From: Zhouia amylolytica
GTDB taxonomy: Bacteria > Bacteroidota > Bacteroidia > Flavobacteriales > Flavobacteriaceae
Assembly: GCF_900116365.1 (NCBI RefSeq)
Contig: NZ_FPAG01000006.1
Coordinates: 186,001 to 250,000 of the forward strand
DNA length: 64,000 nt
Direction of reading: 5' to 3'
The notes under the pieces are model-generated. The model was not told the origin of the DNA. It searched no databases and saw nothing but the letters and a program-made list of their open reading frames with translations. A program made the translations under genes and the position numbers. Shown here piece by piece: positions 39,547-47,703 of the stretch. How positions within the stretch are numbered: the first letter of the stretch is position 1; every line of letters starts with the position of its first letter.

Positions 39547-40484
39547 TGAAAACGCAAATTACCAATACTATTCTAATGATTCGTCCGGTTAATTTCCGAA
39601 TGAACGAACAAACAGCGGTTAATAATTATTTTCAAACAACGATAGATTTGCAAAATAATGCCATTAATCGCAAAGCCACGGAGGAGTTTGACGTTTTTGT
39701 AGAGAAACTCAGAGAGGTGGGGGTCAATGTTATTGTGATAGAAGATACCACAGAGCCAAATACTCCAGATTCTATATTTCCAAATAACTGGATTTCTTTT
39801 CATCAGGAGGGAACAGTTGCAGTTTATCCAATGTTTGCTGAAAACAGAAGATTCGAACGTAGAGAAGATGTTTTAGAAAAAATTGAGGAGAATGGTTTTG
39901 TTATAGATAATGTTGTGGATTATACGAGTGCTGAGGAGGAAGGAGTTTTTCTTGAGGGTACAGGTAGTTTAATTCTGGATAGGGTAAATAGGAAGGCATA
40001 TTGCGCTTTATCACCACGTGCTGATGAAGAATTGGTTATTGAATTCTGCGAGGACTTTGAATATACTCCTGTAATTTTTACCGCAAATCAAACAGTGAAT
40101 GGTAAGCGGCTGCCTATCTATCATACAAATGTTATGATGGCTATCGGAGACACTTTTGCAGTTATTTGTCTTGATACAATTGACGATAAAAAAGAACGAA
40201 AAAATGTTGCAAAACATCTTTCGGAAGATGGGAAAGAAATTATTTCAATCACAGAAGCACAAATGCAGCAATTCGCTGGAAACATGTTACAGGTTAAAGG
40301 GAACGATGACAGATCTTATTTGGTGATGAGTGAGGCTGCCTATAAATCTTTAACCCCTAATCAGATTTCAAAAATAGAAGCTCATAGTAATATACTATAT
40401 AGTTCTTTACATACGATAGAAACATGTGGAGGTGGAAGTGCCCGATGTATGATGGCAGAGGTGTTTTTACCAAAAAAAAATTAG
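39546..40484 (+). CDS. ctlX: citrulline utilisation hydrolase-type enzyme CtlX
   Basis: A longer frame from 39516 exists, but the ATG at 39546 overlaps the preceding stop (TAATG) and gives MKTQITNTILMIRPVNF, the family's usual start; 312 residues result. Pentein-fold features are PDSIFPNNW (74-82), FLEGTGSLILDR (135-146), H193 in YHTNVMM and the nucleophile C301 in GGGSARC. CtlX is reported to hydrolyse citrulline to ornithine in Francisella. The family is widespread in Bacteroidetes, where annotation varies between CtlX and amidinotransferase. It follows a related enzyme gene and precedes an Rrf2 regulator. Confidence 0.85.
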   Translation: MKTQITNTILMIRPVNFRMNEQTAVNNYFQTTIDLQNNAINRKATEEFDVFVEKLREVGVNVIVIEDTTEPNTPDSIFPNNWISFHQEGTVAVYPMFAENRRFERREDVLEKIEENGFVIDNVVDYTSAEEEGVFLEGTGSLILDRVNRKAYCALSPRADEELVIEFCEDFEYTPVIFTANQTVNGKRLPIYHTNVMMAIGDTFAVICLDTIDDKKERKNVAKHLSEDGKEIISITEAQMQQFAGNMLQVKGNDDRSYLVMSEAAYKSLTPNQISKIEAHSNILYSSLHTIETCGGGSARCMMAEVFLPKKN

Positions 40485-40522
40485 TATATTGGCAGAACTA
40501 ATTAATGTTATACAGATAATTA

Positions 40523-40936
40523 ATGCTTTCCAAGAAAACTAAATACGGACTTAAGGCGCTTACTTATATGGCAAAAAAGGGTGATGGAAAAACACCTATT
40601 CTTATTGCTGAAATAGCGGAGCAGGAAAATATTTCTAAAAAGTTTCTTGAGATGATACTCCTACAACTGAAAAACACCGGATTTCTTGGTTCCAAGAAAG
40701 GAAAGGGTGGAGGTTATTATTTGCTAAAAGAGCCAAAGGATATTACAGTGGCCGCTTTGATGAGGGTATTAGAGGGACCAATTGCAATGTTGCCATGCGT
40801 AAGTTTAAATTTTTACGAGAAATGTGATGATTGTAAAACTGAAGAAGAATGTTCCTTAAACCGCGTTATGGTTGAGGTTAGGGACAATACATTGCGGGTG
40901 TTGGAAAATAAAACTTTAGCAGATTTAACAAATTAA
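40523..40936 (+). CDS. Rrf2-family transcriptional regulator
   Basis: A 137-residue winged-helix regulator of the Rrf2 family (IscR, CymR, NsrR). The DNA-binding half starts LSKKTKYGLKALTYMAK and has ENISKKFLEMILLQLK and GSKKGKGGGYYLLK. Four cysteines lie in the sensing region: C92, C101, C104 and C110, compatible with an Fe-S cluster or thiol sensing. It lies just upstream of the DUF2061-cysH-cysD-cysN genes, so control of sulfur assimilation is the natural inference. A palindrome at 40961-40984 is a candidate operator. Confidence 0.92.
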   Translation: MLSKKTKYGLKALTYMAKKGDGKTPILIAEIAEQENISKKFLEMILLQLKNTGFLGSKKGKGGGYYLLKEPKDITVAALMRVLEGPIAMLPCVSLNFYEKCDDCKTEEECSLNRVMVEVRDNTLRVLENKTLADLTN

Positions 40937-40958
40937 TAAAAAAAATTTATTCCTTTAG

Positions 40959-40990
40959 TCTACTAATTCGATAGAGTATTAGTATATTTG
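40959..40990 (+). promoter_or_regulatory. promoter and overlapping palindrome of the cys operon
   Basis: TATATTTG (40983-40990) is an exact TAnnTTTG element 23 bp before the DUF2061 start. The perfect inverted repeat TACTAAT (40961-40967) and ATTAGTA (40978-40984), spacer 10, overlaps its first bases. A second, smaller pair, TCTA (40959-40962) with TAGA (40972-40975), is interleaved. A regulator bound here would block RNA polymerase; the Rrf2 protein encoded just upstream is the obvious candidate. Confidence 0.55.
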
Positions 40991-41013
40991 ACCCCTGATT
41001 AGTTAGTTATATT

Positions 41014-41292
41014 ATGATTACAGAGATAATTAGATCGTACAAAACGGGTGCCGGTAAGGACCAGGAAGAATTACAGTCGCCTAAAATAGTTGTTAAGGGA
41101 TCCAACCATAAGATATCTGTTTTGAAAACAATATCGTGGCGGATTATAGGTACTATCGATACCATGATTATCTCCTATATCTTAACTGGTAATTTCACTG
41201 TTGCTCTGGGAATCGGAGGTATTGAAGTTGTTTCGAAAATGATCTTGTATTATTTACATGAAAGAGCCTGGAACAAGATAACAAAAGAATAG
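41014..41292 (+). CDS. DUF2061 small membrane protein
   Basis: A 92-residue protein whose C-terminal 60 residues match the DUF2061 family: KISVLKTISWRIIGTIDTMIISYILTG (in parts) followed by a second hydrophobic stretch GIGGIEVVSKMILYYLHERAW. Two membrane segments are likely. The first 30 residues are polar and not conserved-looking. It is the first gene after the cys promoter and 4 bp ahead of cysH. DUF2061 genes are often found with cysteine/sulfate genes in Bacteroidetes, but their role is not established. Confidence 0.85.
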   Translation: MITEIIRSYKTGAGKDQEELQSPKIVVKGSNHKISVLKTISWRIIGTIDTMIISYILTGNFTVALGIGGIEVVSKMILYYLHERAWNKITKE

Positions 41293-41296
41293 ATAT

Positions 41297-41920
41297 ATGG
41301 ATATTCAAAAAATAAATTTAGAGTTAAGAGATAAATCGCCGTCAGAAATAGTTGCATGGGCTATCAATTTCGCTCAAAAGCCGGTGGTTACTACTAATTT
41401 TAGACCGTATGAGGCGGCAATATTACATGTTGTTTCGAGAGTTAAGCCTGACATTGATGTTGTTTGGTGCGATACCGGTTATAATACGCCTCAGACTTAC
41501 AAGCATGCAGAACGGATAATTCAGCAATTGAAATTGAATATTGATTTATATGTGCCCAAACAAACTGCGGCCTACAGAGATGCCATTTTTGGTATCCCTG
41601 ATGTTGACTCACCTTTGCATCAGGTTTTTACGGAGCAGGTAAAACTTGAGCCTTTTCAGAGAGCAATGAATCATCACAAACCCGATGTTTGGTTTACCAA
41701 TTTACGTAAAGGACAAACGGCACTTAGAGACTCCTTGGATATTGTCTCTCAGGGATCAGATGGTATGTTGAAGGTAAGCCCTTTTTACCATTGGTCAGAT
41801 GAACAATTAGATGTTTATATGGAGGAACATCAATTAGAGAATGAATTTAAATACTTTGACCCAACCAAAGTACATGCAAATAGAGAATGTGGGTTACATG
41901 TAACAACAACTAAAAATTAG
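41297..41920 (+). CDS. cysH: phosphoadenosine phosphosulfate reductase-type enzyme CysH
   Basis: A 207-residue PAPS/APS reductase-family protein that reduces activated sulfate to sulfite. Diagnostic parts are WCDTGYNTPQTYKHAERI, DVWFTNLRKGQTALRDSL and the C-terminal ECGLH with the catalytic Cys near residue 199. The CC and CxxC cysteines that hold the [4Fe-4S] cluster of APS reductases are missing, which fits the thioredoxin-type PAPS reductase. The N-terminal loop (VTTNFRPYEAAIL) deviates from the usual SxxG sequence. It is followed by cysD. Confidence 0.88.
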   Translation: MDIQKINLELRDKSPSEIVAWAINFAQKPVVTTNFRPYEAAILHVVSRVKPDIDVVWCDTGYNTPQTYKHAERIIQQLKLNIDLYVPKQTAAYRDAIFGIPDVDSPLHQVFTEQVKLEPFQRAMNHHKPDVWFTNLRKGQTALRDSLDIVSQGSDGMLKVSPFYHWSDEQLDVYMEEHQLENEFKYFDPTKVHANRECGLHVTTTKN

Positions 41921-41927
41921 ATTGCTT

Positions 41928-42827
41928 ATGTCGGTACAGAAACATTTACAGACGTTAGAGGAAGAAAGTATATATATAATCAGAGAAGTAGCCGCTCAGT
42001 TTCAAAAGCCGGTGTTATTGTTTTCTGGTGGAAAAGATTCCATAACGATGGCGCATTTAGCCAAAAAGGCCTTTTATCCGGCTAAAATTCCGTTCCCTTT
42101 TTTACATATTGATACAGGTCATAATTTTCCTGAAACCATTGAGTTTCGCGATAAATTAATGGATGAGCTTGGTGTTGAGTTAATCGTTCGTTATGTCCAG
42201 GATTCAATTGATCAAAATAAAGTGAAGGAGGAAACAGGTAAATATGCCAGCCGTAATTCTTTACAGACTGTGACATTGCTGGATGCCATAGAAGAGCTGG
42301 GATATGATGCATGTTTGGGTGGAGCACGAAGGGATGAAGAAAAGAGCAGAGCGAAGGAAAGAATCTTTTCGGTACGCGACGACTTCGGACAGTGGGATGC
42401 AAAAATGCAACGTCCGGAATTATTTCAAATTTTGAATGGTAAAATAAACTTTGGAGAAAATGTAAGAGCATTTCCGATTAGTAACTGGACCGAAGAAGAT
42501 GTTTGGAATTATATTGAGCGTGAGGAATTAGAATTGCCTAGTATATATTTTGCTCACGAGCGAAAAATGGTTAAGCGAGATGGATCTTATCTGGCGCATT
42601 CATCGTATTTAAACCTGGTTGAGTCTGATGAAATTGTTGATAAAATAGTCAGATTCAGAACAGTAGGAGATATGACTTGTACAGCAGCAGTTCCATCAAC
42701 AGCAGATACTATTGAATCTGTGATTAGAGAAAACAAGGCCTCTAAGAGTAGTGAAAGAGGTGCGAGAATAGACGATAAGAGAAGCGAATCAGCTTTAGAA
42801 TTAAGAAAGAAAGGAGGGTATTTTTAA
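41928..42827 (+). CDS. cysD: sulfate adenylyltransferase subunit 2
   Basis: A TTG two codons upstream (41922) is in frame, but the ATG at 41928 gives the usual MSVQKHLQTLEEESI start, so 299 residues. CysD is the catalytic ATP sulfurylase subunit making APS from sulfate and ATP. It has the PP-loop SGGKDS (33-38), FLHIDTGHNFPETI, and ACLGGARRDEEKSRAKER. Length is normal. The stop overlaps the cysN start by one base. Confidence 0.97.
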   Translation: MSVQKHLQTLEEESIYIIREVAAQFQKPVLLFSGGKDSITMAHLAKKAFYPAKIPFPFLHIDTGHNFPETIEFRDKLMDELGVELIVRYVQDSIDQNKVKEETGKYASRNSLQTVTLLDAIEELGYDACLGGARRDEEKSRAKERIFSVRDDFGQWDAKMQRPELFQILNGKINFGENVRAFPISNWTEEDVWNYIEREELELPSIYFAHERKMVKRDGSYLAHSSYLNLVESDEIVDKIVRFRTVGDMTCTAAVPSTADTIESVIRENKASKSSERGARIDDKRSESALELRKKGGYF

Positions 42828-44071
42828 TGGATTTACTAAGAATAAGTACGGCAGGTAGTGTAGATGATGGTAAGAGTACCCTTATTGGGCGTTTACTTTA
42901 TGACAACAATGCACTTACAAAAGAGCAGGAAGAATTAATTGAAAAGAAAACCGCTGAGAAGGGTTTGCAGGATCTTGATTTTTCAGTTATAACGGATGGT
43001 TTGATAGCAGAGCGCGAACAGGGTATTACCATTGATGTTGCTCATATTTATTTCTCTACTCAAGATAGAAAGTTTATCATTGCTGATAGTCCCGGTCATG
43101 TTGAGTATACCAGAAATATGGTTACCGGTGCTTCTAATGCTGAAGCCTCTATAATTTTGATTGATGCCAGAAAGGGATTGTTGGAACAGAGCTACAGACA
43201 CTATTTTATAAGTCAGCTATTGAGATTGCATACTGTTGTTTTCTGTGTGAATAAAATGGATTTAGTTAACTATGATGAAGATGTATTCTTGAAGATTGCA
43301 GCTGAGGTAAAGCAAATGACTGCACAGTTTGAGCATAGCACTCCTGAAATTCAGATTATCCCTATTAGTTCGTTAAAAGGTGATAATGTCGTTTTCCCTT
43401 CTGGAGAAACATCTTGGTACCAGGGACCAACATTGAATGAAGTACTTCATGAAATTTCTTCGAAAAAAGAGGATGAAAAACCATTTAGGTTTGAGGTTCA
43501 GAATGTTTTGCATGTTCAAAATGAAGAATTTGTAGATTTTCGAGGTTATGCGGGTAAAGTTGCAAGTGGTTCCATTAAGAAAGGAGATGAAGTTGTCGTT
43601 TTGCCTTCCGGAAATAAATCTACTGTAAAGGAGATTCGGAAATATGATCGAACATTTGATGAAGCCAATGCAGGGGAGTCAATTGTTTTAAGTCTGAATG
43701 ATGATATTGATGCCAGTAGAGGTACCGTGTTTTCCCTTCCTGATGAAGCACCTTCGAGCGATAAGACTTTAGACGCCACCCTGGTTTGGCTCAATGAGCA
43801 AAAAGGAGTTTTTGGTGGAAGATATCAGCTGCAGGCAAGTAGTAGAACCGTGCAGGCCAAGTTGCAACAGATTCATTATGTTGTACCTCCGGAGAAGCCA
43901 TCGCTTAAAGTTGATGCCTCTGAATTGAAGTTAAATGATATTTCAAGAGTGTCATTTAAACTTGCCCAACCATTATTTGTAGATGCTTATGCAAATAATA
44001 AGGCAAATGGAGCATTTATTGTCATAGATACACAAACCAATAACACTGTTGCTGTTGGATTTGTTGAATAA
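42827..44071 (+). CDS. cysN: sulfate adenylyltransferase subunit 1 (GTPase)
   Basis: A 414-residue GTPase that drives APS formation with CysD. G1 is GSVDDGKST (10-18), followed by REQGITIDVAH, DSPGHVEYTRNM and NKMD. Domains II and III follow (FRGYAGKVASGSIKKGDEV). The protein stops after the EF-Tu-like part: there is no fused APS kinase, and no cysC gene follows. It ends the operon before a terminator. Confidence 0.96.
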   Translation: MDLLRISTAGSVDDGKSTLIGRLLYDNNALTKEQEELIEKKTAEKGLQDLDFSVITDGLIAEREQGITIDVAHIYFSTQDRKFIIADSPGHVEYTRNMVTGASNAEASIILIDARKGLLEQSYRHYFISQLLRLHTVVFCVNKMDLVNYDEDVFLKIAAEVKQMTAQFEHSTPEIQIIPISSLKGDNVVFPSGETSWYQGPTLNEVLHEISSKKEDEKPFRFEVQNVLHVQNEEFVDFRGYAGKVASGSIKKGDEVVVLPSGNKSTVKEIRKYDRTFDEANAGESIVLSLNDDIDASRGTVFSLPDEAPSSDKTLDATLVWLNEQKGVFGGRYQLQASSRTVQAKLQQIHYVVPPEKPSLKVDASELKLNDISRVSFKLAQPLFVDAYANNKANGAFIVIDTQTNNTVAVGFVE

Positions 44072-44099
44072 ATAGAGTAATTATTTATAATTATTTTTT

Positions 44100-44133
44100 A
44101 AAGGGATGTATTGAGGGATGCATCCTTTTTTTA
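44100..44133 (+). terminator. terminator after cysN
   Basis: AAGGGATGTAT (from 44101) pairs imperfectly with ATGCATCCTTTTT (to about 44131) and is followed by T. It lies between the convergent genes cysN and marC and overlaps the end of marC. Confidence 0.7.
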
Positions 44134-44757
44134 TGGAATAAGTTTTAGAATATCAGTTATGGAGGAGGAGATATATTCAATACCAATAGCAATTACAATA
44201 AACCCAATAATTCGAGAGACCGCATTGATTCCGGATGCTCCCAACCATTTTACGATAAGATGAGCACCCCTGAGTATTAAAAATACGCAAGCACAAACAC
44301 TCAGAATCGCCAGCAAAGTGGTGAAAATTTGAATCGTTTGGTTGTACTCCTGATAATAGCTGATCAAGAGTGATATGGAACCGGGTCCTGCTAACATTGG
44401 AATTGCCAATGGGGTTAAAGAAATGTCATCTCGATGAAAGGCATCGTCTTTTACCCTACCATCGATACCTTTGTGTTTTGTAAACTTTCCTGTAAGTAGC
44501 GCAAAACCTGAGGAGGTAATGATGAGGCCACCTGCTATTCTTAAGGAGTTAAGACTGATGCCGAAAAAGGACAGTAAATATTTTCCAGTAAAAAAAGATA
44601 GTATGAGAATAATTAAAGTGTTAATCGCTGTCCAGAGTGCCGTTCTTGAAAGTGCTGATCTGGATTCATCCTGTGTCAATCCAACAAAAATAGGAACGGT
44701 GCCGAGTGGATTTATGACTGAAAATAAGGCCGCAAAAATGTATAGAAATAACTCCAT
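44131..44757 (-). CDS. MarC-family integral membrane protein
   Basis: A 208-residue protein with six hydrophobic segments, typical of the MarC/YhgN family. Characteristic parts are ALFSVINPLGTVPIFVGLT at the N-terminus, GKYLLSFFGISLNSLRIAGGLII, TPLAIPMLAGPGSISLLI and IGFIVIAIGIEYI near the C-terminus. The N-terminal PLG and the central PLAIPMLAGPG are the family's repeated elements. Function in bacteria is unknown despite the historical antibiotic-resistance name. It is convergent with cysN. Confidence 0.93.
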   Translation of the reverse strand: MELFLYIFAALFSVINPLGTVPIFVGLTQDESRSALSRTALWTAINTLIILILSFFTGKYLLSFFGISLNSLRIAGGLIITSSGFALLTGKFTKHKGIDGRVKDDAFHRDDISLTPLAIPMLAGPGSISLLISYYQEYNQTIQIFTTLLAILSVCACVFLILRGAHLIVKWLGASGINAVSRIIGFIVIAIGIEYISSSITDILKLIP

Positions 44758-44852
44758 GTTTTTTGCGCAAAATTGAAGTGATTTTCAGTTTAAAAGATTA
44801 AAATAGTGTTATTAAAAAGTTGTTATTTAAACGAAGTGTTTCTCTTTAATGA

Positions 44853-45281
44853 TTAATTATAATCATCTAAAAAGTGACTCGATAGATCAGATTTTTTATC
44901 TAGAATTTTTCTCATGAACTCATGCGTTTCTTTCGTTTTAGCAGCTACTTTTATATGGTAATGATCGCGATGTATAGAATATTCCTGAGCTCTGCCTTTA
45001 TACAAGGATAATTTGTAATAGGGGATGATTAAAGCATAAGTTTCGAGTAAAGATCTAAATCGAATGATGATTCCTTTTGGTCTGATTTCAATATTACATG
45101 TGTTTATATTGTTGTCAAGCGTAAGTAGGTTTCTAATTTGTAAGCTGGAGGAAGTAATAAATAGTTTAGGCGATCCGGTGCCATTCATTTTTAATCGCTC
45201 CCATAAATTAAATGGTTTCCCAACTTCATTGTTTATGCGTTCAAATAAGGATTTATCGTTATAAGAGATGTTAACAAGCAC
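44853..45281 (-). CDS. small protein of unknown function
   Basis: A 142-residue cytoplasmic-looking protein; no signal peptide or membrane segment. The frame starts at GTG 45281 (VLVNISYNDKSLFERI); the next Met is at residue 32, inside the domain, so the GTG is preferred. Visible segments are GSPKLFITSSSLQIRNLLTLD, IEIRPKGIIIRFRSLLETY and YSIHRDHYHIKVAAKTKE (read in parts), suggesting a mixed alpha/beta fold. I do not recognise the family. It stands between marC and argS, divergent from argS, with 144 bp between. Confidence 0.7.
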   Translation of the reverse strand: MLVNISYNDKSLFERINNEVGKPFNLWERLKMNGTGSPKLFITSSSLQIRNLLTLDNNINTCNIEIRPKGIIIRFRSLLETYALIIPYYKLSLYKGRAQEYSIHRDHYHIKVAAKTKETHEFMRKILDKKSDLSSHFLDDYN

Positions 45282-45397
45282 AACAGTTTTTATTTTAAAT
45301 TTATGCTTTTTAGTTCAATTTATAGTTAATCAAATATTAATAAGAAATCGAAATTAGGTTTTAAACGCTAACGATATTTAAAATCATCAATTAAATG

Positions 45398-45405
45398 TAT
45401 CTTTG
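45398..45405 (+). promoter_or_regulatory. -7 promoter element upstream of argS
   Basis: TATCTTTG matches TAnnTTTG exactly, 20 bp before the argS start. A TTTA at 45376-45379 may serve as a weak -33 element. Confidence 0.55.
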
Positions 45406-45425
45406 CACCTCTAAATTCCGAAGTA

Positions 45426-47198
45426 ATGAATATCCAGAACATTTTATCATCAAAGGTAAAAGAAGCAGTAAAAAATATTTTTGAGATCGATATAGATGTG
45501 GTAGAGTTTCAGCCTACACGTAAAGATTTTGAAGGTGATATTACTTTAGTTGTTTTTCCGTTGTTAAAACATATTAAAGGAAATCCTGTTCAAATCGGTC
45601 AAAAGCTGGGAGCCTATTTAGAAGAGCATGTTTCTGAGGTTAGTCGTTTTAATGTTGTAAGCGGATTCTTGAATTTAGTAATCGATGATTCTTTTTATAT
45701 CGATTTATTTTACGAAATCAATAACCAAACTGATTTTGGATATGTTACAAATACGGCAAATGAAGCCATCATGGTTGAGTATTCTTCTCCAAATACAAAT
45801 AAACCACTTCACCTTGGGCACATACGTAATAACTTGTTAGGGTATTCTGTAGCGGAAATATTAAAAGCATCGGGTAAAAAGGTTTATAAAACTCAGATTA
45901 TCAATGACCGGGGTATTCATATTTGTAAGAGTATGTTGGCCTATCTTAAGTTCGGTAATGGAGAAGTACCTTCGGCTGAGTTGAAAGGGGATAAATTGGC
46001 AGGAAACTATTATGTGGCCTTTGACAAAGCATACAAGGCAGAAATCGAAGAAATGGTCGCCAATGGTGTAGATAGAAAAGTAGCAGAAAAAGAGGCTCCA
46101 TTATTACTTGAAGCTCAGGAAATGTTGCGCAAATGGGAGGCCGGTGATGATGAAGTGGTTGCTTTGTGGAAAAAAATGAACGCTTGGGTATATGAAGGTT
46201 TTAATGAAACCTACAAGAACTTAGGAGTTGATTTTGATACCTTATATTACGAAAGCGACACCTATCTTTTAGGTAAGGATGTCATCGCTTCAGGATTGGA
46301 AAAGGGTGTTTTTTATAAAAAGGAGGATGGTTCCGTTTGGTGTGATCTTTCAGAGGATGGACTTGATGAAAAGTTGGTGTTAAGGGCAGACGGTACGGCT
46401 GTATACATGACTCAGGATATAGGTACCGCAATTCAACGTGTAAAAGATTATCCGGATATCTCGGGAATGGTTTATACCGTAGGGAATGAACAGGATTATC
46501 ATTTTAAAGTGTTGTTTTTAATTCTCCAGAAATTGGGATATTCATGGGCAGCACATTTATACCATCTTAGTTATGGAATGGTCGACCTTCCAAGTGGAAA
46601 AATGAAGAGTAGAGAAGGTACTGTTGTTGATGCAGATGACTTGATGTTAGAGATGGCTAATACAGCAGAAGAGATTTCTGAGGAACTTGGAAAACTGGAG
46701 GGGCTCACGGAAAATGCAAAGAAGGAATTATATAAAACAATTGGGATGGGTGCGCTTAAGTACTATATTCTTAAAGTTGATCCTAAAAAGCGCATTTTGT
46801 TTGACCCTAAAGAGTCGATCGATTTTCAGGGGAATACAGGGCCTTTTATTCAGTATACCTATGCGAGGATTCAATCGATTTTAAGAAAAGCTGATTTTGA
46901 TTTTTCACAGCAAGCTACCGTTACTACCTTACATGAAAAGGAGAAGGAATTATTAAAGCAAATTCAGTTATTTCCGGAAACTATTCAAAATGCTGCCGAC
47001 AACTTTAGTCCTGCGGTAATTGCTAACTATACTTATGACTTGGTTAAAGAGTTCAATTCATTCTATCAGAATGTTTCTATACTAGGTTCGGACAAGGAAA
47101 GTGATAAGATCTTCAGAGTTCAATTATCTAAAAAAGTTGGTGAGGTAATAGCTTCATCTTTTAGATTGTTAGGAATTAACGTCCCTGAACGTATGTAA
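45426..47198 (+). CDS. argS: arginyl-tRNA synthetase
   Basis: A 590-residue class I synthetase charging tRNA-Arg. The HIGH-type motif is HLGH at 129-132 within EYSSPNTNKPLHLGH. The KMSKS-type motif appears as GKMKSREGT in the C-terminal third of the Rossmann part. An N-terminal Add1 domain (about 1-110) and the DALR anticodon-binding domain (about 460-590; YTYARIQSILRKA) complete the family architecture. It is monocistronic, with an upstream TAnnTTTG element. Confidence 0.97.
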   Translation: MNIQNILSSKVKEAVKNIFEIDIDVVEFQPTRKDFEGDITLVVFPLLKHIKGNPVQIGQKLGAYLEEHVSEVSRFNVVSGFLNLVIDDSFYIDLFYEINNQTDFGYVTNTANEAIMVEYSSPNTNKPLHLGHIRNNLLGYSVAEILKASGKKVYKTQIINDRGIHICKSMLAYLKFGNGEVPSAELKGDKLAGNYYVAFDKAYKAEIEEMVANGVDRKVAEKEAPLLLEAQEMLRKWEAGDDEVVALWKKMNAWVYEGFNETYKNLGVDFDTLYYESDTYLLGKDVIASGLEKGVFYKKEDGSVWCDLSEDGLDEKLVLRADGTAVYMTQDIGTAIQRVKDYPDISGMVYTVGNEQDYHFKVLFLILQKLGYSWAAHLYHLSYGMVDLPSGKMKSREGTVVDADDLMLEMANTAEEISEELGKLEGLTENAKKELYKTIGMGALKYYILKVDPKKRILFDPKESIDFQGNTGPFIQYTYARIQSILRKADFDFSQQATVTTLHEKEKELLKQIQLFPETIQNAADNFSPAVIANYTYDLVKEFNSFYQNVSILGSDKESDKIFRVQLSKKVGEVIASSFRLLGINVPERM

Positions 47199-47232
47199 AA
47201 AAAATGCCGTTGCAACCTTGTTGCAACGGCTG
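47199..47232 (-). terminator. terminator between argS and the 47266-47610 gene
   Basis: A perfect 10-bp stem GCCGTTGCAA (47206-47215) with TTGCAACGGC (47221-47230) around CCTTG. The U-run is on the minus strand, encoded by the A-tract just left of the stem, so it primarily terminates the minus-strand gene. argS ends in that A-tract. Confidence 0.8.
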
Positions 47233-47265
47233 ATTTCAAACTAACCACTTAAACAAATACAAGTA

Positions 47266-47610
47266 TTAATTCAGGTATATATTATAATCAATGTCCATTA
47301 GTTTTAAAAATGGATGATTATCTTCAGATACTAAATGTTTTAATTCTTTTACTTCTACCTTGTCCAATAATATCAATAAATTTGATTGGATGGTTGGAAT
47401 GGGAATCCGCTTCGTAAATATTGAATTCTTATATTCCCTTTCCCAAAATTCAGTATCTGTATTCTTTACATATGCACTAAAGCTTTTAAATTCAACCTTG
47501 GTGAAATTAAAATTTAGATTATTGAATAATAAATGATAAATATTATTATACGTGCAGTATAGCAATATTCCATTTTTAGTCTGGTTTACTATTTTAAGAG
47601 TTTTACACAC
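47266..47610 (-). CDS. small conserved-type protein, possibly DUF6686
   Basis: A 114-residue soluble protein starting at GTG (VCKTLKIVNQTKNGILLYC). The pattern NGILLYCTYNNIYHLLFNNLNFNF (in parts) and FSAYVKN resembles the Bacteroidetes DUF6686 family as I recall it, but this is tentative. Two cysteines lie near the N-terminus (C2 and C19). The remaining part has KRIPIPTIQSNLLILLDK. Function is unknown. It lies between argS and the TonB receptor gene, both of which end or begin independently. Confidence 0.65.
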   Translation of the reverse strand: MCKTLKIVNQTKNGILLYCTYNNIYHLLFNNLNFNFTKVEFKSFSAYVKNTDTEFWEREYKNSIFTKRIPIPTIQSNLLILLDKVEVKELKHLVSEDNHPFLKLMDIDYNIYLN

Positions 47611-47703
47611 TTAATTCTGAATTTTCAATTCAAAAGTAATAAATTTATTTAGACTGGTTAAAAATAAAGCGCTAAAAATAGCAAGGTTTAAATAGATTCT
47701 TTC

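Noticed and set aside
42082-42471. 129-residue open frame on the minus strand inside cysD
   Set aside because: It is antisense to strongly conserved CysD motifs and shows no start context or recognisable fold.
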